This document shows positions 53,331 through 64,000 of a DNA stretch of 64,000 bases, piece after piece; position 1 is the first letter of the stretch; every line of letters begins with the position of its first letter. This DNA is from Uranotaenia lowii (lineage: Eukaryota; Arthropoda; Insecta; Diptera; Culicidae): contig NW_026597200.1 of assembly GCF_029784155.1 (NCBI RefSeq), forward strand, positions 1 through 64,000, read 5' to 3'. The notes under the pieces are model-generated. The model ran no database searches, was not told where the DNA came from, and saw only the letters and a program-made list of their open reading frames with translations. Position numbers and translations under genes: made by a program.

Positions 53331-55022
53331 GCATCAATTGAGGAGGAAAAAACAGCCGAACAACGTCAGCTTCCACCAGCAGAGGAACTCTCCATCAGCC
53401 AACCAGCAGCAATACACTCGTTTTGAGTAATTCTGTTTTTATCACTTTTTTTTTTGGATTCCCTTGATCTCCTCATTTGATCATCGTCATCGGTGCCTAG
53501 CGCATTGCATCGTTATCGCCTCGCATCGACGATGTCGTTGTTGCTGCCTTCTGCTGCCTCCTGCTAGCTGCTACTATCGTGTGCGTGTTGGTGGTTTTGA
53601 GGAGAAAAAAAAACACCCCAAAGTGAAAGAAGAGAGTCCCTCCCGCTTGGTCCGTCCGTGTTCGTCGTGGTTATTCGTCTGCGGCGATGCTGCCGCTGTA
53701 AAACAACAAGAGAAAGTGCGCCTCTGTATGGGTGAAATTGTGTAGTTAGTTAGTGAAACAGCCAGGCCACCTCACACGGCCTCGCATCGAGAGAAGGAAT
53801 TATAAAGCCCGCGCATCACAGCAGCGATTCAGCAGGATAAGGAAAAGGGCAATCAAGTTATTGGTGCGTATCAGCGATTGCTTTGCAGCAACAACAACAT
53901 AACAGCGCAAAAACGTACGCAGAAGTACGATGAAAAATGTGAGAAAATATGTAAAAGATACAGCTACTAGAAAAGGTGTTATTTTGAGGAAAAGGTGATC
54001 ATTGGCTAGGGGTTTTTTTTCGTTGCTGTGTAACGCAATATCTCGCGCATATCTCTGAAGAAGGGGTGATACGAAAAAATTGCAAAACACAATGAAAAGT
54101 ATGTGGTTTGGATATGTTGCTACTGATGAGGGAGGCTTGGAATCCTAACGGAGGTTCGTAGGACCGGCCCCCAGAAGAAGAGGAAAAAGGAGGTGTGAAG
54201 GAATGTGACCAAATGTGCAATTTAAGTCATTTTCGAATGCTTGAGGAGCTCCCCACATGTGTGATCAATGAGGGGCCAAGAATGCAAAAAATGCCAATCT
54301 AAGCCGAATAGTTTTTTGTGTCTGTTGACGCGACTGTCGTCGACTGATCGGCTAGTGTGTCTGTTTAATATTTGTGAGTAAATTGTAATTGCAGTTCGAT
54401 ATATGAAATATGCGCAGATATAATAAATCTGCACCCCAAAGTGTAAAGGTGAAAAACGAATCGAAGAATTTAGTCGGAGAAGAAAAATAAATAGAACCCA
54501 ATAAGCCAAACAAATGCTAAATCGTTCCAAGGGTCGTGTCACTGTAGTGTAATCTAGCGGTGGAATTCAAACAGCTGCAGCCCGAATCGATCTGCTGTCC
54601 AGCGTCTTTTTTTTTTGTTTTGTGTCTCTCTTGGATTGGTTTGTGCAAATCGAGGGATCAAATGTGGCCGGGAAGGCCACCGCCACCAAACCTCGAGGCT
54701 GTCAACCGTCTACGTAAGGCTGTGCTGCTGCACGTGGCTCAGCGAGGTGGAACCACACCAGGATGGTTGAACCTTGTCTGATCGAATGGGACACTTTTGA
54801 ACTTCAACTTCAACAATCACAACAACAGCGACTAGCAATCCACCGTGAATCGGAATCTCACAACATTATTCCAGTTGACAAATTGTTATTCCTGCGCGTT
54901 CGTGCGATTCGGCCTAAGCAGCCAACAAAACACGCCGCACCAACGCCCGCAAAAGCGCTGCAAGAATGGCGGCTGCTGCACCGGATACGACGATAGGGGA
55001 CTGTTCCCGGTACATTCTGCAG
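53331..55022 (+). other. Probable exon: long leader plus first coding codons
   Basis: It opens at a strong acceptor (TCTTCTCCATCAATTTCAG/G, with branch-like ACTAAT about 40 bases before) and closes at a strong donor (CTGCAG/GTGAGT at 55023). The intervening 1.69 kb is transposon-free, CAG- and GAA-rich and has the look of a dipteran 5'UTR, with several upstream ORFs (for example 39 codons from 54662). The exon may join the leader ending at 10755, which would make a 42.6-kb first intron, or it may have its own promoter. Confidence 0.5.
54966..55022 (+). CDS. N-terminal 19 codons of an unnamed host protein
   Basis: ATG at 54966 in favourable context (CAAGAATGGCG) begins MAAAAPDTTIGDCSRYILQ and runs in phase 0 to the donor at 55023. 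An in-frame stop at 54915 with no ATG between fixes this as the first available start in the frame. The rest of the protein must lie beyond 64,000. Nothing in 19 residues identifies the family. The competing frames across the donor have no ATG in good context. Confidence 0.45.
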
Positions 55023-55637
55023 GTGAGTGTCGATTTTGCTCTTACGAGAATTTAGTCCTAGTCTATCGGGTTCGGGTTCTTTATGATCATGGCTATTATG
55101 CGGATTATTTTGACAGCTCAAGATTTGAATTTAAATGGCTCTGTTTAGGAACCGGCCTAGTCGATTCGGGCGAGAAATGGAACCATGGGAAAATATTCAA
55201 GAGGTCCCTCTACGCTGAGGCTGAGTCTTATTCTTAGCAAGAGACTCTATTGAGATTTTTGTTAGAATGGAAAATACAGATAACCTTTTTTCGGTTTTTC
55301 AAGTAAGTGGGTATGCTGCGAATAGCATCCAGGTTCAAGGACAAATATTTCCGAAGTTTTTCAGAGTTTTCCCTAATCGAAAAATATTGATCAGACTGAT
55401 TTACAATTCTGTAAAGGTTCAGTAGACGTAAACAATAAATTAAAAAAATTAAAAAAAATAGAAACTGCGTAAGTTACCAAAAAAAAAGAAATTACAAAAA
55501 AATAAACAAAAATAATTGAAAAAACATAAAAATTAAAAAATAATGAAAAAGTGTTAAATAAAGAAACAAGGTAAACAAATAAAGCACAATATGACAATAG
55601 ACACATTCCACCGTGACGTGAAATCGCTTTTCCGGAC
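55023..55637. other. Start of the next intron
   Basis: Begins GTGAGT. AT-rich, with A-rich low-complexity sequence from 55.43 to 55.57 kb. No gene. A GTGACGTGAAAT motif at 55613 is related to those at 60.48-61.21 kb. Confidence 0.45.
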
Positions 55638-55872
55638 TTTTTTTTTTTTTTATGAGATAGAGGAAAGCCCGCGGGAGTGTAATTCTTTCCTGAATTCCTT
55701 CTCCCGTAGGCACAAAACCTCCTCTCCATTTATTTTCATAATTTTTTTTTCATTTTTTCAATAATCAATTGACAATTCATTTACAATGATTTGATTGCAC
55801 TTCGATTCACAATTTTATCACTTCCACTGTTTTAAATTTTATTTGAATATTGTTTTTTTTATGTACTGCAAC

Positions 55873-55974
55873 GTTGGTGGCGATGCTGGTGGGGGTGGTT
55901 GTGGCGGTGGTGGTGGCTGTAGGGCGGTTGTTGGCGGTAGCGGCGGTGGTGGCGGTTGTGGCGGTGGTGGCGGA
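55873..55974. repeat. GGT/GGC triplet repeat in the retrotransposon 3'UTR
   Basis: Imperfect GGTGGC/GGCGGT triplets on the + strand (GCC/ACC on the element's sense strand), lying between the ORF2 stop and the poly(A) tail. Both strands are open across it, giving Gly-rich and Thr/Ala-rich translations that are not genes. Confidence 0.8.
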
Positions 55975-56147
55975 AATGATAAAGCAAACATTTGGTTTCG
56001 GGGTTAAATACAGCGTGTGATAAGAATAATTGGGCAAAACTTTGAACTTAGGATGAGGAGGACGAATGAGCATCCCCAGTGAGAAAATACTCTTTTGAGG
56101 GGATGCTTTCGACGAGATTTTCTAGTTACTGGACATGGCGTTGGGGG

Positions 56148-59115
56148 CTAAGGCGAAGTCGTTTGACTTCTAATATGAACTTTTACAAGTTTTTTAAATC
56201 TTGTTATGCTGTTTTCTGATTTAATGTGAAGTGGAAGGGCGTTATACCGAGAGATACCAAAGTTTGAGAAACTTTGTTTAGCCTTTTCTGTATTCATTCT
56301 TCGAATTTGGAGGTTTCCTTGACCTCTTGTTTGGTATCCATGCGCTAGTGTCGGGAACTGAAGGTTTTTGTGTGCTCTGGGGTTATCGAGAAAGTTTTTC
56401 ATCTGAACTAGTGTCTGCACTTCTCTCAATTGTTTGATGGTGAAAATAGATGCTGCTGAGTTTTGGAATAGCTGATTTGTTGGGTATAGCCGTGGTTTAC
56501 TGTATACTATTTTCAAGCATCTGTTTTGAATTGTTTGTAACTGCTTCAGTTTGGATTTTGACGCACTTCCCCATATGGCAATCATATACTGCAATTTCGA
56601 TTGCACATAGGCATGATACATAGTTATCATTTGCTTGGTAGGTAGAAACTTTCTAATCCTCCAGAACAATCCGCAAGTAGCACTCAACTCTTTTTTCAGG
56701 TTATCGATATGATCGACCCATTTGAGCTTATCATCAATGGTTAAACCTAAGTACTTATAGTGAGTCGTTTTTTCGATAGTTGTGGAATCGACGACTAGAC
56801 TCGGTATTATCTGAGCTGTATTAGAACGAGGTGCTTTGAATAAGGTGTATTTTGTTTTGAGGAGATTGAGCGACAGAAGATTTTCAGAAAAATATTCTCC
56901 TAATGTCTTCAAATCGAAACGCATATCACGAATTATTTGATCATTGCTTTCACCAATGTACAGCAATGATGTGTCGTCAGCAAAAAGGCGAGATTTTCCA
57001 CGGAGATCGAGATTCGGCAAGTCGTTGATATAAATCAAGAATAACAGTGGACCCAAGTTGCTACCCTGTGGAACACCAACTGTTAGTGGACGTAGTTGAC
57101 TGGTGACGTTATTGGCTATCACATATTGGGTACGATCAACAAGATAGCTTTCCAGAAGTCTGTTTGCAGCTCCTCTGATACCGTATACATCCAGTTTTCT
57201 CAACAAGATTTCGTGGTCAATTGTGTCGAAAGCTTTTTTGAGATCTAGATAGAGTATTCCCACAGATTTTTTTAACATCCATTGCGTTTATTATGTCATC
57301 AATAAGTTCGCAGGCTGCGGTGAGCGTACTAGATCCACTTCGAAAACCGAATTGATGCTTATACAAGATGTTATGTTGATTTAGGAAGTTCATCAATCTG
57401 GAGGCCAACAGTTGCTCAATGATTTTGTTTATGATTGATAGCACTGATATTGGTCTATAATTGTTCACTTCCGATTTACTACCTTGTTTATGGATTGGAA
57501 TAACCTTTGCTGTCTTTAGGTATGCAGGATAGCAGCCGGTCTCGATAGCTTCATTGAATACATCCCTTATGATGATTGAGAAAATTCTGTGGTGTTTTTT
57601 CAAGAATGATGCTGAAATTCCATCTGGTCCTGGGCTTTTATTTATTTCTAGGTCTTTTATTTTCAAAATAACCTCATTTTGATTGACAGGTCTCACGAAG
57701 AAAGACGAGGTGATTGGTGTCAATGTTTGAAATCTATCGATATTACGCTGACTGTTAATTGTGGAGGCTAGCTGGGGTCCTATTGTGCTGAAGTAGTGAT
57801 TGAAAGTATCGGCTACATCCTTGCTTTTTATAACTTGATCATTTTGTATAAGTTTCATCTCCTCTAAAGTAGGTTCTTTATTTCCAATAATCGATTTCAT
57901 ATTTTTCCACACAACTCGTTGATTTGACGTATTGAACAAGGATTGGTAGTAAACTTGTTTGGCGTGCGCTTTTTCCCTTACTACTTTAGCTGAGACATGT
58001 TTCAATAGAGCTTTCACTTCGATGTCGTGGGGTCTACGCTTGCTTCTGGATAATAAATTGTGTTTGATTTTAACTAATTTCCACAGATCAAATGACATCC
58101 AGGCACAAGTGCTTTTAACTTTGGCGATGATTCTGACCGTTTTAGAATATTTAAGTTTCAGATTTTGGTATAACTCAATCATTTTTTCCAATTTTTCACT
58201 CGCAGAATTGCCTTCTACGTTTACTGATTCCTCTTCAAAGGACAAATTTAATTGATTATAATCGATTACAACTTTCTCCAGGACTCGAGAAGTGATTGTT
58301 TTTCCAAGTGAGAATGCAGAAATTACAGTGGAATGGTCGCTAATTTCAGTTTCGACTGTCGCATTTTTAACACAATTCGATAACGAATCGGGGCAAACCA
58401 CGTGATCAAGTATGTTATTACTGTTTGGTCGATTAGGAAGTGTGTTGGTAACTGTCATGTTGAAACATTTCAGGATATCAAAATAGCTCTGTGTAAGTTC
58501 GTTGCTAGTATTATTAACTGGAATATTCACGTCGCCAACAAGGATTTTTGCAACACTTGGCTCAGAATCATGAAAAATTGATTCAAGTTGAGAAAAAAAA
58601 GAGCTGGAGGAATAACTTGGAGGTCTATACACAGCATGTATATCTACATGCATACTGGTGACGCCTAGGCGTATCTGAATATGATGAAATCCATTTTCGT
58701 GAATATTCAAAAGCTCCTCAGTGACGATAGTATTTTTAACAAAAACCGCTAATCCTCCTCCTTGTGATTCGGGTCGACATGAGAAAAAACTTTTATATCC
58801 ATTCAGCTGAAATAATTTAATATTCGCTTCCTTTACCCAAGTCTCCCCTATGACTACAACATCAAGATTTCCAGCATAGAGATCTATGGACTCTTTCATT
58901 GCATCAAACTTATCCTCGGCGTTCATTCCTCTTATGTTTTGTTGCATTATAGAAAGCGTTTTAGTAGTTTTTGATATAAAGTTAGATTTATTTAGACAGG
59001 AAATAGTGTTAAAGTTATAATTTTCTGCTGATGAATTCATAATAATGATTGTAGTAATGAATAACGGTTTATTTTTATTGCGCAGCTCTCTGATGACGCT
59101 TAGGAAGTGGTTCAC
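56148..59115 (-). pseudogene. CR1-group ORF2: AP endonuclease and reverse transcriptase, one frameshift
   Basis: The first part (59115-57217, 632 codons) contains the endonuclease: QQNIRGMNAEDKFDAM, VVIGETWVKE, VYRPPSYSSSSF, ILVGDVNIPV and EISDHSTV. Early RT motifs follow: EINKSPGPDGISASFLKK, NNYRPISVLSIINKIIEQLL and HQFGFRSGSSTLTA. The second part (57278-56148) continues with LYLDLKKAFDTIDHEI, TVGVPQGSNLGPLLFLIYIN, the catalytic LFADDTSLLYI, KYLGLTIDDKLKW and a conserved C terminus to the stop at 56148. The two overlap at a run of seven A (sense strand, about 57265-57272), where one base gained or lost shifts the frame. All catalytic residues that I can see are kept. The likely start is the first ATG at 59115 or the one at 59040. 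Confidence 0.88.
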
Positions 59116-60112
59116 TAGACGACTCCAAAGAGATGTTCAAAGAACGTTTTGAATTTTTATTGAACAAATCTTGTAGCTGGTTTTTGGTAGAGATAATCAT
59201 CGGCTTAGAACTATCCGTCTGCTTCATCAGAATTTTTCCATCCCGACCAGGCCACACGTATTTTATATCCAGCTTACTTTGAACCTCCTTAGCTTCTTGC
59301 AGTAGTTCTCTTCCGTACGTCGTTAGCTCATCCCGAATAGTAATTTTCCTTGTTCCTGCGTTGTTATCCTTCAGAACTGCTGATACTGATAGCGGCCCGT
59401 GAATCTTCTTCCGTTCAAAAAACATTTCTTTATTTTCCTTAGAATCAAATGTTACTAAAATAGGAGCTGAGTTAGTCATTTCGCTACCAAGACGCTTAGC
59501 GTAGGATATTGAATTTTCTCCCATCTGGCACCCCAGGACATCAAACAATTTATGAATGGTTGCCTTCACATCCTCATTCTGGACCCTTGGCATTCCTAAG
59601 ATAACAGCATTTTTATCTAGAGTAGATCGACAGAGCTTATCATATTCAAGTTCCATTGAATCTACTTTTTGTACTAGTGCTTCGTGTTTCAACTTCCACA
59701 GGTCCACATCTTCCCTAATTTGCTCGGTGTCCTCCTTCATAAAGTTCAGTTCGGCTTTGAATTGTTCAAATTGATCCGAAATGAACTGCTGTGATACTTC
59801 AATTTGCTTAGTAATGTCTACTATCTTTGCTACTTGTTGCTGGGTTTCGTGTTGACTAACAGAGAGACGACGAATTTCATTCAGTATGTCCGTCAATCCC
59901 GAATTTTCGCTGCTATTGCTCTGCGCATGCATAGAACTGCAGTCAATCGAACAAAAGAAAGGTTTTTTGCGAGTTTTTTCGATAGCATTTCCTACAATTT
60001 TTTTGCAACGAAAGTGAACCACTCTATTGCAATGAACACACTCAATGAGACGGTTTGGAGAGTCTTCGACTTTCAAACACATAAAGCAGATCAGAGCATC
60101 ATCCTCATCCAT
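59075..60112 (-). CDS. CR1-group ORF1 protein: PHD-type zinc finger, coiled coil, RNA-binding fold
   Basis: 345 residues, uninterrupted. Residues 9-53 carry a PHD-like Cys/His array (C-x2-C-x11-C-x2-C-x4-H-x2-C, then C-x3-C: ICFMCLKV, ECVHCNRVVHFRCKK, FFCSIDC). Residues about 65-155 are a heptad-rich coiled coil. From about 165 an RRM-like region (DKNAVILGMPRVQNEDVK, APILVTFDSKENKEMFFERK) is followed by a basic C-terminal domain (LDIKYVWPGRDGKILMKQ). Such proteins coat the retrotransposon RNA as multimers. It overlaps ORF2 by 41 bases. A further open stretch (60358-60131) lies in the same frame upstream, separated by one TAA, and may be leader sequence. Confidence 0.88.
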   Translation of the reverse strand: MDEDDALICFMCLKVEDSPNRLIECVHCNRVVHFRCKKIVGNAIEKTRKKPFFCSIDCSSMHAQSNSSENSGLTDILNEIRRLSVSQHETQQQVAKIVDITKQIEVSQQFISDQFEQFKAELNFMKEDTEQIREDVDLWKLKHEALVQKVDSMELEYDKLCRSTLDKNAVILGMPRVQNEDVKATIHKLFDVLGCQMGENSISYAKRLGSEMTNSAPILVTFDSKENKEMFFERKKIHGPLSVSAVLKDNNAGTRKITIRDELTTYGRELLQEAKEVQSKLDIKYVWPGRDGKILMKQTDSSKPMIISTKNQLQDLFNKNSKRSLNISLESSSEPLPKRHQRAAQ

Positions 60113-60360
60113 GCTTCCAATGCACTTTTAACCCGAGACGTGAGATGGTGAGTGGCTTATCGGATCGTTTGTACGCCTACCGTCAGCAACGTTGAGTATC
60201 AGCAGACCCCAGCTAGCCGGATGATGTACTCGGGCCGTGAATCCACAATTATTATCAGGTATTTCCACAATATATTTCAACATAAAGTTTGCCTTGAGAA
60301 GAATAGCCTGCACCAAGTCCAGTGTTGACTTTTCTGCACTGTTATCAGAGTCAGTCAACC

Positions 60361-61440
60361 AATTTACTTGAAAATGAAAAGAAAAGTAGCAAACGATCGC
60401 AAATTGAATTTCCTTCAGAATTAATATAATTTGGTCATTATAAAATTTTAGTTATTTTTGTTGTGATCGATTACCTTTGTGACGTGAATTCACGCTAGAA
60501 TTGACTATTTTAGACTTTAGTACATACAACTTTGATTTACTGTTCTCTCTGTGGAAATAGCTTTTTGATTGAACAACAACGAACGAAGTTATCCTTATTT
60601 GAAGTTGTGACGTGAATTTACTCAGTTTAAACAGAACAGGGTAGTTGACTGAATTCAAGTCAAGAAATATAAAGTTATACTGAACCATTCTTTAGAGTCC
60701 TCAAATTTTATGTGCACTTTCAAAAACGCTATTTTGTTGTTCCGACTTTCACAATCATAAATTTTCAGTATCTGCACCTAACTTTTTTTTCTTATTTTGA
60801 TTGGCACTTGAAAAGCAACACATTGAGGGATCATACGTTAAAATTACTACTGTCTTCATTTAAAGATTCACAAAAAAAATTTCAATCTTTTTGTATTTTT
60901 ATTTGAAAATAATGAACATATTAAAAAATCAACTAAATTATGCTCGATTTGCAAAAATCCGACAATCTGGAGGGTCAAAACAGCTGTCAGAGCATATTTT
61001 CCATATAGTTTTTTCAAAAAATCAAATTTTGTGACGTGAATTCACTAATTCGCGCTGTTATCACTCAGCTGGATTCCAACCGATTTCTATAAAATTTAGT
61101 GTTTTAGAATTGTGTTATTATTTTCAAAGAAGATCTCATTTTTCTATGTCAGAAAATGTCAAAGTTTTCTCGTAAAATTAAAATGTTCTATTTTTTGTGA
61201 CGTGAATTCACTCATTTGCGGCTGTTTTTGTTCGCTTTTCAAAACAACTACATTGGATCTAATTTTTTTTTTGGTTTCGATTATAGTCGTAACAAAAAAA
61301 AAATGGATCTAATCAAATTCTACAAAATGAAGCAATGTTTTTTGGCTTCAAAACGTACTTAAAAAATTTCGAAAACAAATTAATCCATATATTTTAATTA
61401 TTTATTTTGTAAAAGTTGTCAAAATAACCACTTTTTTCAA
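60361..61440. repeat. Region with four spaced GTGACGTGAATTCAC motifs
   Basis: Copies at 60479-60493, 60607-60621 (one change), 61031-61045 and 61197-61211. All are in the same orientation and most are preceded by TTT. A partial copy lies at 55613, on the other side of the CR1-like insertion. The intervening DNA is AT-rich and does not repeat obviously beyond a few bases after the motif. Confidence 0.7.
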
Positions 61441-63720
61441 CAAGAAATATTTATTTTCAAAATCAAATAAAACATGTGTAAACTTTTTTTTACTCTTATT
61501 TCCGTTGGTTTTGTGTGATTTGAATTATCAAAATTACAGACAAAATTGTGATTTTTTGATACGCGAACGGATAAAAATCACTTTTGAGCAATGGAATGTG
61601 TCAATAGCACCTAAGGAATAAAAACATAAATGAACAAAAATAACAAATCAATTGGAATGAAGCAATGGAATTCGCATATTAAACTCAGGTTAAAAGGAAA
61701 TAGGGCGCGCAAATTGAAAATAAGGTTGAAAATATAAAACGAAATAATTGAATACAATAGAAAAATGGAGTTAAAAATTTAAAACTGAGATGAAAAAAAT
61801 CAGTCAAAAATTATCTTTCATAAAAGAAGGTAAAAATGAGAAATAAAGTTGCGCCTAAAATAATTGAATACAATAGAAGAATGCAGTTAAAAATTTAAAA
61901 CTTAGGTGTTAAAAATCACTAAAAAATTTATCTTTCGTACAAGAAGGTAAAAACGAAAAAGAAAGCTGCCTAAAAAATAAAACCATGAAATGAGTTTAAA
62001 ATTAACAACAGTACAATAACTTAAAGGAATAACAATAAATGAAATGAAAAATTAGTAAACGAGTTAAACATTTTAAAATTGCAGTTCAATATTTAGAAAC
62101 TTAAGAAGAAATTGATCAATGATTTGTAAGATAAAAAGCAAACGAAGAAAACATTGAAAAAAACAACTAGAAAATTGGAAAATTTAATAAAATTTGTTGC
62201 CTTACGGTGTTGATACTATTTCATTGATAAGAAAATTCAACATTGAAAAAAAAAACATTTTTGTGTTTCATGCGATATAAAAAACGATAAGAAATAACAG
62301 AGAAAACAGGAAAAAAGAAAAGAGAAAAATAAAAAAAAAGCTAGGAATTTAATTATTTGATTTGTTTTTTTTTTTAAATTACAAAAATAACATAAAAAAA
62401 ATCAAAATGTGAAGAAAAAAAACCAAAACAAAACTTTAAAAAAATTTAAAGAGAAAAAAGCAAAAATATTTAAAAACGAAAAAAAAAATTAAAAACAGGG
62501 ACAAATAAAAAAACAATATGGAAAAAAAATAAGAGAAGGCAGAAATAAAACCAAAAGGAAAGAAACTTAAAAAAAAACAAAAGAATAAATGATAAAAATA
62601 GAAAAAAGATAAAAGGAGGAAAGAAAAAAATTAATAAAAGGATGAAAACTATAAAATAAAAAGAAAAAATGCACAGAAAAAAGTAAAACAATAAAACAAA
62701 GGAAGAAATTAAATAATGAAAAAAGGAAAAAAAGAATAGTGATGAGGTAAAAATGATAAAAAATTAAAAATGAAGAAGGAAAAAATTAAAACGAAATTTT
62801 GTTTAATATAGTAAAAAAAATAATACAACAACATGCAACATGCCAGAACATTTTGTGTTGTCAAAATCGAATGTTGCCAAAATCTAACGGTTTTTTTTCT
62901 GAAATTTATTTCTCTTATTTTTACAAAATAACTATTTTTATTATCGTTAACGTTATTTTTCGTCATCTTCCGACCATTTTTAGATTTTTTTTAGTTTGTT
63001 TTCTCAAATGCATCAAGCATTTTGCACTATTTTTGTTTTGTTTATAATCTTTGTTTTGTTTTAGTCATTTTTGCTGTTCTTGTCATTCTTCATCATTTTT
63101 TAATTGATTTTGTCATTTTTAGTTATTTGTTTGTTTTTGTTTTTGATTTTTTTTAAATTTTTCATCTTTTTGTAATTATTGAGTACTTTCTAATTTTTTT
63201 TAAAACTTTTGTTTTTGTTGTTGTATTCTATCACCATTACTGAACGTTCAAACGTATTTTTGGTGTTTGTCTGAATTATATTGGTCCGGATATAGAGAAA
63301 ACTAAAAGATAATGTCGCTTCTAAAAACCGTTCGGATGTTACCAAAATCGAATGTTGCCAAAAACGAATGGGGCCTGTTCTTTTAAATGCTTCAAAAGAA
63401 AAAAAAAATATAAAAAATACCAAGTTTTTTCTAATAAAATAAATAAAACAAGAAAAAAGAATTAAAAAAGGGAAAAGCAAAAACATTAAACCAAACAAGA
63501 AAACCAATAAAAAAGGAAAAAAAATAAAAACGGACAAAAAAAGGGAAAAAATAGAAAGAAAAAAATAGAAATAAAAAGTATATAAAATACAAAAAAAAGA
63601 ATAGGGAAAATATATAAAAGTTAAAATGAAACAAGAGTAGAAGGAATGAAATTTAAAGCAAGAGATAAAATCAAAATAAAAAAATCAATATCCGTAGAAC
63701 AAAAAAACAATAAAACAGCC
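61441..63720. repeat. Very low-complexity DNA with strand-asymmetric A-rich and T-rich blocks
   Basis: 61.6-62.82 kb and 63.39-63.72 kb are A-rich (GAAAAA, TAAAAA patterns) on the + strand, whereas 62.89-63.2 kb is T-rich. Open frames here, such as the Phe-rich ones on the minus strand, are composition artefacts. Two related phrases, CAAAATCGAATGTTGCCAAAA (20 of these bases at 62861 and at 63342), mark the block boundaries. Confidence 0.7.
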
Positions 63721-64000
63721 CACGCAACTGAAAGTCGCGTTTTTACTTAAAGATCGAACCCCGAAGTTCATATTTGGCTGAATTTTTTTTTACGGAAGCT
63801 TTAGGTAACTCAAGTCACGTAAAAGTTACTTAGGAACTTCCATCGCTTTTTGATAGGTTAAAATATTGATAACGGAACTTCTAAGCGCTTTTAATGCAAC
63901 TTCTTCCAAGAAGGTCGATAACGTTCGCTAAACACTTTCTAACGCACCGTTCAAGATACCTCTAGGTGTTTTAAAGAACCTTTTTGGAAATTCTAAGCGA
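63721..64000. other. Window end, unresolved
   Basis: Normal-complexity sequence resumes, with repeated GGAACTTC and TTCTAAGCG phrases (about 63832, 63874, 63990) suggesting the edge of a repeat. No gene. Confidence 0.35.

Larger units (their letters stand above)
55638..60360 (-). mobile_element. Near full-length CR1-group non-LTR retrotransposon
   Basis: About 4.7 kb on the minus strand: a leader (about 60113-60360), ORF1 (60112-59075), overlapping ORF2 (59115-56148), a 3'UTR of about 500 bp with a GCC/ACC triplet tract, and a 14-base poly(A) tail (T at 55638-55651 on +). ORF1 with a PHD-type finger and ORF2 with AP endonuclease plus RT fit the CR1/L2 group. I could not confirm a target duplication, so the exact 5' end is approximate. 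A single frameshift in ORF2 is the only evident defect. Confidence 0.85.

Noticed and set aside
55807..56073. Thr/Ala-rich protein
   Set aside because: Translation of a triplet repeat inside the retrotransposon 3'UTR.
62470..63634. Phe-rich minus-strand frames resembling membrane proteins
   Set aside because: Artefacts of A-rich low-complexity DNA.
1..64000. Endogenous viral sequence
   Set aside because: All reverse transcriptase-like frames belong to non-LTR retrotransposon groups; no viral polymerase, capsid or glycoprotein frame was recognised.

Overview
The window is dipteran nuclear DNA, most likely from a culicine mosquito. It is AT-rich and dominated by nested transposable elements. 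The evidence for this is a spliced mitochondrial Hsp60 gene, two mosquito-type Tc1/mariner (ITmD37-like) families, a tRNA-derived SINE, several non-LTR retrotransposon groups (CR1-like, RTE-like, R1/LOA-like) and many MITEs. No bacterial features, CRISPR array or rRNA were seen.

Layout. 0.3-3.15 kb: one complete gene, hsp60 on the + strand, with a TATA box, a heat-shock-element-like array, a probable 52-nt 5'UTR intron and a 64-nt coding intron. 3.2-9.3 kb: intergenic DNA with small inverted-repeat elements and a 1.88-kb hAT-like element (perfect 8-bp target duplication) sitting in what looks like a decayed LTR retroelement. 9.5-11.3 kb: a GC-richer, leader-like region that looks like one or two first exons. 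11.9-18.98 kb: a nest of decayed LOA/R1-like, mariner and RTE-like pieces ending in a SINE. 19-23.9 kb: mostly unique sequence. 23.9-26.1 kb: a young, 5'-truncated RTE element. 26.3-33.1 kb: several terminal-inverted-repeat elements. 33.2-39.4 kb: a composite bounded by pogo/Tigger-like termini that holds a 1.8-kb palindrome, a 1.45-kb foldback element, two MITEs and AT-rich satellite arrays in opposite orientations. 39.6-46 kb: two internally deleted mariners, a tRNA-like SINE head and a 0.9-kb direct duplication. 47.4-52.2 kb: an RTE-like element split by R1-like fragments and tandem repeats. 53.3-55.0 kb: a probable second exon with a good start codon. 55.6-60.4 kb: a nearly intact CR1-like retrotransposon on the - strand. 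60.4-64 kb: a dispersed GTGACGTGAATTCAC motif, then very low-complexity DNA.

How it fits together. Only Hsp60 can be named as a host gene. The most economical reading of the rest is one + strand host gene whose untranslated first exon lies near 9.5-10.76 kb, whose second exon is 53,331-55,022 (coding start 54,966), and whose later exons lie beyond the window. Most of the transposon load would then be in its roughly 42.6-kb first intron and the start of its next intron. This is inference from splice signals and needs transcript data. I found no clearly new biological system. The most unusual structure is the nested palindrome/satellite/pogo composite at 33.2-39.4 kb.
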